Of a stretch of DNA of 5,034 bases, positions 1-4,782 are shown in pieces. Under the pieces are notes generated by a model, which was not told the origin of the DNA, ran no database searches, and was given only the letters and a program-made list of their open reading frames with translations. The stretch covers positions 1 to 5,034 of the forward strand of contig JASMME010000124.1 in NCBI GenBank assembly GCA_030748365.1. The letters run 5' to 3'. This DNA is from Lutibacter sp. (GTDB lineage Bacteria; Bacteroidota; Bacteroidia; Flavobacteriales; Flavobacteriaceae). Position numbers and translations under genes: made by a program. Numbering within the stretch: the stretch's first letter is position 1; each line of letters begins with the position of its first letter.

Positions 1-2
1 CC

Positions 3-368
3 AACTTTGGTATAAAAGCCGTGGCTGGTTTTGGGGATACGGACGTAAAGAAATTGCTTGGAAATACGGGCATCGTTCGGAACACGCTAAAAATAAAGGC
101 GGCAATTTACAATGCCAACAAAATCATGGCACTGCAACAATCCCATGGTTCTTTTAAAAATTGGCTCGATCAAAACCACCCTTTAAGCCTTGAGCAATGG
201 GTACGTCTTTTTAAAAAGACATTTACCTTTACCGGTGGAGAAATTACCAAAGAATTTTTAATGAGTACCGGGTATTTACCTGGAGCACATATCGAAACCT
301 GCAAGGTGTTTAAGACTGTTATTAAGCAACAACCCAGGTGGCATACCTGTCGTACCACAACACAATAA
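3..368 (+). CDS. tag: DNA-3-methyladenine glycosylase I, C-terminal part (5' end outside window)
   Basis: This enzyme removes 3-methyladenine from alkylated DNA and so starts base-excision repair in the cytoplasm. The frame is open from base 3 to the TAA at 366-368, giving 121 visible residues. E. coli Tag is about 187 residues, so roughly the first 65 are missing, including the N-terminal Cys and His of the zinc site and the base-pocket residues. What is visible matches the family: the helix-hairpin-helix stretch LLGNTGIVRN-LKI, then NANKIMALQ and GSFKNWL, and near the end GAHIETC. The His (codon 288-290) and Cys (codon 300-302) of that HxxxC pair correspond to the C-terminal half of the Tag zinc snap. 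An in-frame GTG at 21 is not a credible start, because homology to the family continues upstream of it (NFGIKAVAGF). The family assignment rests on remembered motifs and is quite secure. Confidence 0.9.
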   Translation, partial: NFGIKAVAGFGDTDVKKLLGNTGIVRNTLKIKAAIYNANKIMALQQSHGSFKNWLDQNHPLSLEQWVRLFKKTFTFTGGEITKEFLMSTGYLPGAHIETCKVFKTVIKQQPRWHTCRTTTQ

Positions 369-798
369 TAAACAGGGGATACTACGTTTATTTTAGGGGC
401 TTAAGGGCCATAACGATTAACAACAATGCTGTCTGGTGCAAATAACAACGATTAAACGAAAAATTCCTGGCTGGATATGCTACTTGTTTGGTTACAGCGC
501 CCTTGTGCTATGGCTCCTGAATTGACTTGTCAATGATTCCATTGCCCACAACATTGCCTTCCGGAGACTACTCATTCGGAGTAAATCTAATGGCATTTTT
601 GGGTACTGATGGATATGATAAACAATAAGATTTACCACAAAACATTCTGTGTCTTAGCATTGTGTCTGACAACAGTATTCGCTTTGTTGGTTTGATCGTG
701 AAATGAGGCGGTTGTATAGGACTGAATTATCCACCACCAAAAAAAACCATATTTTTTTAAGGAAAGCAAAAAAACCATCAAAAAAATAATGCTCAATG
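369..798. other. Gene-poor intergenic region
   Basis: About 430 bases between tag and the next promoter contain no recognisable gene. The right part (about 735-805) is A/T-rich with homopolymer runs. Small items seen are a perfect 6-2-6 inverted repeat ATTGACTTGTCAAT (521-534), two copies of AACGATTAA (412-420 and 447-455), a 28-codon hydrophobic ORF (609-695, listed separately) and a very basic 28-codon ORF (703-789, ATG to TAA) made mostly of A-rich codons. I see no clear terminator for tag; the only candidate is an A/T-only stem (367-373 with 386-392). The region could be the decayed remains of a gene, but I cannot name one. Confidence 0.6.
609..695 (+). CDS. Possible small membrane peptide or truncated signal-peptide remnant
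   Basis: This is a 28-codon ORF from ATG 609 (alternative ATG 615) to TGA 693-695. It has a short polar N-terminus with two lysines (residues 7 and 11), followed by an uninterrupted hydrophobic stretch from about residue 13 to 28 (FCVLALCLTTVFALLV). That is the shape of a signal peptide or a single transmembrane helix. No TAnnTTTG promoter or Shine-Dalgarno sequence lies just upstream. The following sequence is closed by stops in this frame (TGA at 693-695, then another TGA at 699-701), so any mature secreted domain would have been lost. It may be a chance ORF, a small membrane peptide or the 5' stub of a decayed exported-protein gene. Confidence 0.2.
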   Translation: MDMINNKIYHKTFCVLALCLTTVFALLV

Positions 799-830
799 TT
801 TTTATTTAGAATGATTCTAATCTATATTTG
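799..830 (+). promoter_or_regulatory. Bacteroidota-type promoter for the DUF6686-like gene
   Basis: TATATTTG at 823-830 matches the TAnnTTTG -7 consensus of the Bacteroidota primary sigma factor exactly. A T-rich stretch around 799-803 sits at about the right distance for a -33 element, but it has no TTG and is weak. Transcription would start near 837, giving a leader of about 60 bases before the ATG at 900. The 15-bp operator-like repeat at 806-820 lies between the two promoter elements. Confidence 0.6.
806..820. promoter_or_regulatory. Fur-superfamily-like operator (perfect 7-1-7 inverted repeat)
   Basis: TTAGAATGATTCTAA is a perfect inverted repeat with 7-base arms around one central base. 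Fur, PerR and Zur boxes share the 7-1-7 layout with an AATnATT core. The PerR consensus TTATAATnATTATAA differs from this sequence by only one base in each arm. The repeat sits between the promoter elements and ends two bases before the -7 box, where a bound repressor would exclude RNA polymerase. The symmetry is directly visible. Assignment to an iron, peroxide or zinc sensor is inference, and the sequence cannot say which metal. Confidence 0.55.
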
Positions 831-899
831 CAACAGGCAAGTGTACAGCACCTTAAAAAAGAAATTTATCAACACACCCGCCTGTATTCATTTCGTATT

Positions 900-1253
900 A
901 TGTGTCATAGAATCGTAAGTATTTCAAAAGTTAAAAGCGGCGAGCTCTCCAGATGTATCGACTGCAATATATACCACCTTATCTTTAACAATATCTTTTT
1001 TGAATTTGACCTGGAACAACTCCATCAGTTTAAAAATTACCTATCAGCCATTGAAACAGACTACTGGGAAGAAAAATATGCCTGTTCAGAAATCCGTCGA
1101 AAAATTCCCATTCCATCCATCCAGCAAAACCTGGTACTGCTCTTTGACAGACGGGAGATACGGGAATTACAAATACTTTTTTCCAGGCAATTCCCGGAAG
1201 AAATGGACTCCCTGGGGGTAGATGATATCGATTATACCTTTATACTGAACTGA
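900..1253 (+). CDS. Small Cys/His-containing protein, DUF6686-like
   Basis: This 117-residue, apparently cytoplasmic protein (no signal peptide or membrane segment) resembles, from memory, a Bacteroidota-restricted family annotated as DUF6686; its function is unknown. It begins MCHRIV. Possible metal ligands are C2, H3, C19, C22 (a CxxC pair in RCIDC), H26 and C62. Conserved-looking blocks are NIYHLIFNNIFFEF (23-36), DYWEEKY (54-60) and RKIPIPSIQQNL (67-78), and it ends DDIDYTFILN. I chose ATG 900. The longer in-frame start, TTG 828, lies inside the -7 promoter box and cannot be on the transcript, and the extra residues look unlike a protein family N-terminus. No Shine-Dalgarno is seen, which is normal for this phylum. 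Expression is probably controlled by the Fur-like operator at 806-820. The gene converges with the LytTR gene 37 bases downstream. Confidence 0.8.
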   Translation: MCHRIVSISKVKSGELSRCIDCNIYHLIFNNIFFEFDLEQLHQFKNYLSAIETDYWEEKYACSEIRRKIPIPSIQQNLVLLFDRREIRELQILFSRQFPEEMDSLGVDDIDYTFILN

Positions 1254-1290
1254 TAAAGATCGTTGCTAAAGTGCAAAGAAGGCATGTGGC

Positions 1291-1650
1291 TCAATAAACC
1301 CTTAGAAACCGGTTTAATTTGGGCAATCGTCTTTTGGAAATGGGTATCCTGGTTTGGTCCTGCAATTCACAAAAACTCGTTTCCGACCGTTTGATATACT
1401 TGACATGAAATAGGTTCACCAGGTATTTATGGTGTACCCTGTAAAAGCAGTGATCGGCCAAACGCTCCTCATAAACACCCAAGTTCTTGGTGGCTACCAA
1501 AGTACTACCATCACACAAGTGGAATATGGTGAAACGACCATCAGCCTCTCCGTAAAGCACATCCGAGGGTTTGACCAGACTTACCCTGTCAGCAGTGCCT
1601 ATAGAAAGTAATTGTGTACAATGCGGCGTTTCCAAAAATAATGATTTCAA
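1291..1650 (-). CDS. Stand-alone LytTR-domain DNA-binding regulator
   Basis: This is a 119-residue protein consisting almost entirely of a LytTR DNA-binding domain, with no receiver domain. Family signatures are DVLYGEADGRFTIFHLCDG (30-48), TKNLGVYEERL (54-64), FYRVHHKYLVNL (69-80) and IPISKRRLPKLNRFL (102-116). The last two match the usual 'FxRxHxSxLVN' and 'PxSRR' motifs of DNA-binding LytTR proteins. Such stand-alone versions are common in Bacteroidota; targets here are unknown. The start is odd. There is no ATG in frame, and an in-frame TAA (1653-1651) directly precedes the TTG at 1650-1648, so TTG 1650 (or the TTG at 1635) must be used unless there is a frameshift. An ATG at 1666-1664 is in another frame. 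Its own promoter (1696-1726) and a leader inverted repeat (1667-1688) support an intact, expressed gene. Confidence 0.82.
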   Translation of the reverse strand: MKSLFLETPHCTQLLSIGTADRVSLVKPSDVLYGEADGRFTIFHLCDGSTLVATKNLGVYEERLADHCFYRVHHKYLVNLFHVKYIKRSETSFCELQDQTRIPISKRRLPKLNRFLRVY

Positions 1651-1666
1651 TTATACATACACTCAT

Positions 1667-1688
1667 AATACTTTCTTATGAAAGTATT
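1667..1688. repeat. 22-bp perfect inverted repeat in the LytTR gene leader
   Basis: AATACTTTC and GAAAGTATT form 9-base perfectly complementary arms separated by TTAT. The element starts 17 bases upstream of the LytTR TTG start and lies just downstream of the predicted transcription start. It could be an operator for a dimeric regulator or an RNA hairpin near the 5' end of the transcript. It has no U-run following it in the minus direction, so it is not a terminator. Confidence 0.6.
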
Positions 1689-1695
1689 CTGTCAA

Positions 1696-1726
1696 CAAAT
1701 ATAAGAACTTTAACAATAGATAACAA
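1696..1726 (-). promoter_or_regulatory. Promoter of the LytTR gene
   Basis: On the minus strand, TTG (1726-1724) is followed after 20 bases by TATATTTG (1703-1696). This is a very good match to the Bacteroidota -33/-7 promoter (TTG, about 20 bases, TAnnTTTG). Transcription would begin near 1690, placing the 22-bp inverted repeat at the very start of a leader of about 40 bases. Confidence 0.7.
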
Positions 1727-1886
1727 TCCCCTAAAATGGTGATATTTGTAACCGAAAACAGGGATTGATAGAATCCTATTCGCATTATTAAGAGGAAAAA
1801 GCAATCTACTAACAACTGCATGGGAGTCATGCCATATCCACCACTGACAAGAAGCGAAACCCTTGTAGTGAAGAAAAATATTTCCA
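1727..1886. other. Intergenic DNA between the divergent LytTR and pdhA promoters
   Basis: I see no supported gene here. On the minus strand a 74-codon reading frame (1887-1663) encodes a hydrophobic peptide, but the LytTR promoter and leader repeat lie inside it and it has no promoter of its own, so I treat it as accidental. No terminator or known riboswitch pattern was recognised. Confidence 0.55.
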
Positions 1887-1918
1887 TTTTTTTAACTCAA
1901 AGCAAAATGGTAAATTTG
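1887..1918 (+). promoter_or_regulatory. Probable promoter of the pdhA-pdhC operon
   Basis: TAAATTTG at 1911-1918 is an exact TAnnTTTG -7 box. A T-run at 1887-1893 occupies the -33 position but lacks the G of TTG. Transcription would begin near 1925, giving a leader of about 100 bases. That leader contains a short stem AACCC/GGGTT (1956-1960 with 1967-1971, loop CAACAA). A TTGACA at 1974-1979 followed by TATATT at 2004-2009 has a 24-base gap, too wide for a conventional -35/-10 pair. Confidence 0.5.
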
Positions 1919-2025
1919 CCTTTCGAATGAGCGGTCATAACCACGCGCTAACAGCAACCCCAACAAGGGTTCCTTGACAAAGTGATGGGCCGATTGACCA
2001 ACGTATATTAAAACAAAGACCAACA

Positions 2026-3018
2026 ATGAGAAAAATCACCAAAGAGACCTATATCAACTGGTATCAGGACATGCTTTTTTGGCGAAAGTTCGAGGACAAG
2101 CTCGCAGCGCTTTATATCCAGCAAAAAATACGTGGATTCTTGCACCTTTACAACGGACAAGAAGCTGTACTGGCGGGTGCCCTGCATGTAATGGGGGAAA
2201 ATGACAAAATGATCACTGCCTATCGAAACCACGTACAGCCTATCGGCCTTGGGGTGGATGCCAAAAGGGTTATGGCGGAGTTGCTCGGCAAAGATACCGG
2301 GACCTCTCACGGTCTTGGGGGCTCTATGCATATTTTCTCACCCGAACATAATTTTTACGGAGGTCACGGAATCGTAGGCGGACAAATCCCATTGGGAGCC
2401 GGCTTGGCCTTTGCCGACAAATACTTTGAGAGAAATGGAGTAACCCTCACCTATTTCGGTGATGGTGCCGCCAGACAGGGATCCTTACACGAAACCTTTA
2501 ATATGGCCATCAACTGGAAACTGCCGGTGGTTTTTATTTGCGAGAACAACGGCTATGCCATGGGTACCTCGGTAGAACGAACCGCCAACCACGAGGACAT
2601 CTGGAAACTCGGTCTCGGCTATGAAATGCCTTGTGGACCAGTAGACGGAATGAACCCCGTTAAGGTAGCGGAAGCCATGTACGAAGCAATGGAACGTGCC
2701 CGACGCGGAGAAGGGCCCACCCTGTTGGAGATGAAGACCTATCGCTATCGCGGGCATTCTATGAGTGATGCCCAGAAATACCGCACCAAATCAGAAGTAG
2801 AAGAATACAAAAAAATAGATCCCATTACCCAGGTACTAGACATCATCAAGGAAAAGAACTACGCCACCGAAGATGAAATCAAACAATGGAACCAGGAAGT
2901 AAAAGACAAGGTAGAGGACTGTCAGAAGTTTGCCGAGGAATCTCCATTCCCAGACACACAGCTACTCTATGACGTAGTATATGAACAAGAGGATTATCCT
3001 TTTTTAAAGCATCGATAA
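2026..3018 (+). CDS. pdhA: Pyruvate dehydrogenase E1 component, alpha subunit
   Basis: PdhA pairs with E1 beta to form the thiamine-diphosphate enzyme that decarboxylates pyruvate and passes the acetyl group to lipoyl-E2. At 330 residues it has the usual full length for this alpha-subunit type. Visible signatures are RKFEDKLAALY and GFLHLYNGQEA (about 20-47), ITAYRNH (63-69), GTSHGLGGSMH (92-102), and the thiamine-diphosphate/Mg motif running from GDG (145-147) to ENN (173-175). The active-site loop is YRYRGHSMSDAQKYRT (239-254). H244 corresponds to the catalytic histidine of this loop; S245 aligns with human phosphorylation site 1, while the serine of site 2 is absent. ATG 2026 gives a normal N-terminus. 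It is followed one base later by pdhC, so the two are surely cotranscribed and probably translationally coupled. E1 beta is not in the window. An acetoin or branched-chain 2-oxoacid E1 alpha is less likely given the strong PDH-like motifs. Confidence 0.95.
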   Translation: MRKITKETYINWYQDMLFWRKFEDKLAALYIQQKIRGFLHLYNGQEAVLAGALHVMGENDKMITAYRNHVQPIGLGVDAKRVMAELLGKDTGTSHGLGGSMHIFSPEHNFYGGHGIVGGQIPLGAGLAFADKYFERNGVTLTYFGDGAARQGSLHETFNMAINWKLPVVFICENNGYAMGTSVERTANHEDIWKLGLGYEMPCGPVDGMNPVKVAEAMYEAMERARRGEGPTLLEMKTYRYRGHSMSDAQKYRTKSEVEEYKKIDPITQVLDIIKEKNYATEDEIKQWNQEVKDKVEDCQKFAEESPFPDTQLLYDVVYEQEDYPFLKHR

Positions 3019-3019
3019 C

Positions 3020-4270
3020 ATGGCAGAAATCATTACCATGCCACGCTTGAGTGACACCATGACCGAAGGGGTGGTGGCAAAGTGGCTAAAAAAAGTAGGG
3101 GACGCCGTTTCGGAAGGCGATATGCTGGCCGAAATTGAGACTGACAAAGCAACCATGGAGTTTGAATCCTTCAATGAAGGCACCCTCCTGTACATAGGAT
3201 TACAAGACGGTGAGAGCGCCCCTGTTGATTCTCTCCTGGCCATCATTGGTGACAAGGGGGAAGATGTAGAAGCCCTCGTTGCAAACTTTACATCTGCTGC
3301 TCCGGAACCGGAAGCGCCGGCATCAGTACCCGAAAAGAAAGCGCCGGTAACCAACAGCCCAACAGCAGCGCCTGTTGCCCAGAAAACAGCCCCAACGGTA
3401 ACGACCACAAGCAATAGTGGAAGGGTCATTGCCTCCCCACTAGCCAAAAAGATGGCTGCGGAAAAAGGCATTGACTTGTCAACCGTTAGCGGATCAGGAG
3501 AAAATGGACGGGTGGTTAAAAGCGATATAGAAAACCACCAGACCTCCCCGGTAGCCCATAGCACCGCAGTACCGCTTGCCACCGGCGAAATACAAGTAAG
3601 TGAAACGGCCAACTCACAGATGCGTAAGACCATCGCACGCAGGCTGGCCGAATCAAAATTTACCGCACCACATTATTACCTTTCGGTGGAAATCAATATG
3701 GATACCGCCATAGCAGCACGCAAAGCCATCAATGTTCTTCCGGACACCAAGGTATCATTCAATGACCTGGTGGTAAAAGCCAGTGCCATGGCCTTAAAGA
3801 AACACCCACAGGTGAATTCACAGTGGCTGGAGGACAAAACCCTTATCAACCACCATGTCAACATCGGAGTTGCCGTGGCTGTTGAGGACGGATTGGTCGT
3901 ACCAGTCATTCCATTTACCGATCAGAAGAGTATGACACAGATCGGGGCTGAAGTAAAAGAAAAAGCCGTCAAGGCAAAAAACAAGAAGTTGAGCCCTGCT
4001 GAGATGGAGGGGAGTACCTTTACGGTATCCAACCTAGGTATGTTTGGTATCACTGAATTTACCTCGATCATCAACCAGCCAAATTCGGCCATTCTTTCGG
4101 TAGGCGCCATTGTTGAAAAGCCAGTTGTCAAAGACGGAGAAATCGCCGTTGGGAACACCATGAAAGTGACCCTAGCTTGTGATCACAGGACCGTAGATGG
4201 GGCCACTGGAGCAGCCTTCCTGCAGACCCTGCAAAAGTATATAGAAAACCCGGTGACCATGCTAGCGTAA
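3020..4270 (+). CDS. pdhC: Dihydrolipoamide acetyltransferase, E2 of the pyruvate dehydrogenase complex
   Basis: E2 is the structural core of the complex and transfers the acetyl group from lipoate to CoA. Its 416 residues divide as follows. The lipoyl domain is at about 2-80, with the modified lysine K43 in EIETDKATME. An Ala/Pro/Thr-rich flexible linker spans about 92-132. The peripheral-subunit-binding domain is at about 134-171 (RVIASPLAKKMAAEKGIDL, then GSGENGRVVKSDI). A second short linker leads to the catalytic acyltransferase domain (about 200-416). The active site is DHRTVDG (388-394) with catalytic H389 and nearby D393; NLGMFGI (338-344) is another family motif. There is only one lipoyl domain, whereas I recall many flavobacterial E2 proteins of about 540 residues having two. 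The ATG is one base after the pdhA stop. The name pdhC assumes a pyruvate substrate, supported by the adjacent pdhA. Confidence 0.95.
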   Translation: MAEIITMPRLSDTMTEGVVAKWLKKVGDAVSEGDMLAEIETDKATMEFESFNEGTLLYIGLQDGESAPVDSLLAIIGDKGEDVEALVANFTSAAPEPEAPASVPEKKAPVTNSPTAAPVAQKTAPTVTTTSNSGRVIASPLAKKMAAEKGIDLSTVSGSGENGRVVKSDIENHQTSPVAHSTAVPLATGEIQVSETANSQMRKTIARRLAESKFTAPHYYLSVEINMDTAIAARKAINVLPDTKVSFNDLVVKASAMALKKHPQVNSQWLEDKTLINHHVNIGVAVAVEDGLVVPVIPFTDQKSMTQIGAEVKEKAVKAKNKKLSPAEMEGSTFTVSNLGMFGITEFTSIINQPNSAILSVGAIVEKPVVKDGEIAVGNTMKVTLACDHRTVDGATGAAFLQTLQKYIENPVTMLA

Positions 4271-4296
4271 ATAAGCACTTATCACCCATTTATTCT

Positions 4297-4327
4297 AAAA
4301 ACCCCATAGTGTACTATGGGGTTTTTT
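4297..4327. terminator. Intrinsic terminator after pdhC (symmetric, probably bidirectional)
   Basis: CCCCATAG (4302-4309) and CTATGGGG (4314-4321) form an 8-bp stem around a TGTA loop, extended by five A-T pairs and followed by a T-run (4322-4327). The matching A-run on the left means it can also terminate transcription arriving on the minus strand from rpmE2. It begins 26 bases after the pdhC stop codon. Confidence 0.9.
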
Positions 4328-4355
4328 ATGAGAAGTCATTTCGAGAAATAAGGCC

Positions 4356-4391
4356 AAAAAAAAACCTTCACAAAAATTGTAAAGGTTTTTT
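4356..4391 (-). terminator. Intrinsic terminator of rpmE2
   Basis: On the minus strand AACCTTTACAA pairs with TTGTGAAGGTT around a three-base loop, with one U-G wobble pair (bases 4381 and 4369), and is followed by a run of nine T residues (complement of 4356-4364). Read on the plus strand the wobble becomes a C-A mismatch. This and the longer T-run on the minus side show that it serves rpmE2. It starts 18 bases after the rpmE2 stop codon. Confidence 0.85.
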
Positions 4392-4409
4392 ACCATGCGT
4401 ATAGCAGGT

Positions 4410-4661
4410 CTATTTCTTATACTTGGCATACTTGGTTTTGAACTTGTCAATACGACCAGCTGTATCTACCAGCTTGGTCTTACCAGTATAATAAGGGTGT
4501 GACGTTCTTGAAATCTCCAGCTTTACCAACGGATAGGTAACACCATCTACATCAATCGTTTCTTTGGCGTCTACCGTTGAACGGGTCAGAAATACATCTT
4601 CATTCGACATATCTTTAAATGCGACCATTCTGTAATTATCCGGATGTATACCTTTCTTCAT
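4410..4661 (-). CDS. rpmE2: 50S ribosomal protein L31, type B
   Basis: This is a component of the large ribosomal subunit. The 83-residue length and sequence are those of type B L31: [17 protein letters not shown] at the start, FLTRSTV (24-30), [19 protein letters not shown] (43-61), and a lysine-rich C-terminal tail (about 70-83) preceded by DTAGRIDKF (66-74). It contains no cysteine at all, so it lacks the zinc-binding CxxC pair of type A L31; this is the zinc-independent form (YkgM type in E. coli). The ATG at 4661-4659 is the normal family start. The gene is monocistronic, with its own promoter (4701-4730) and terminator (4356-4391). Confidence 0.96.
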   Translation of the reverse strand: MKKGIHPDNYRMVAFKDMSNEDVFLTRSTVDAKETIDVDGVTYPLVKLEISRTSHPYYTGKTKLVDTAGRIDKFKTKYAKYKK

Positions 4662-4700
4662 CGTTAACGCGTTTTAAATCTATTTTTATTTTTAAGACTG

Positions 4701-4730
4701 CAAATTTAACTATATTTTTGAAAATTCAAA
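4701..4730 (-). promoter_or_regulatory. Promoter of rpmE2
   Basis: On the minus strand TTTG (4730-4727) is followed after 18 bases by TAAATTTG (4708-4701), a good Bacteroidota -33/-7 pair. The predicted leader is about 33 bases. The -33 element is one end of a perfect 6-2-6 inverted repeat (4717-4730: TTTGAA, two bases, TTCAAA), which might be an operator or simply A/T-rich coincidence. Confidence 0.6.
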
Positions 4731-4782
4731 CAAATAATTTAGTTTATTTACACAGAAACCCCTTAAAACAAGTCTCAAATTT

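Noticed and set aside
367..392. Possible terminator after tag (AATAAAC paired with GTTTATT)
   Set aside because: The stem has only one G-C pair, the loop is 12 bases and the T-run is short, so it is too weak to call.
703..789. Very basic 28-codon ORF on the plus strand
   Set aside because: It is made largely of A-rich codons in an A-rich tract, with no promoter, no ribosome binding site and no recognisable similarity.
833..885. ACAGGC/GCCTGT pairing across the leader of the DUF6686-like gene
   Set aside because: It is only six pairs with a loop of 41 bases, and the first arm probably overlaps the transcription start, so it is not a convincing RNA structure.
1663..1887. 74-codon hydrophobic minus-strand ORF directly upstream of the LytTR gene, recalling LytTR regulator/membrane-inhibitor pairs
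   Set aside because: It contains the LytTR promoter and leader repeat, has no promoter of its own, and its hydrophobicity is what T-rich DNA gives by chance. A hit in relatives would revive it.
1974..2009. TTGACA and TATATT before pdhA as a -35/-10 promoter
   Set aside because: The 24-base spacing is wrong and Bacteroidota do not use this promoter type; TAAATTTG at 1911-1918 fits better.
3004..3633. 209-codon minus-strand reading frame opposite pdhC
   Set aside because: It is antisense to the lipoyl, linker and subunit-binding parts of a clear E2 gene. Its Ala/Ser/Val-rich translation is a codon-usage shadow.
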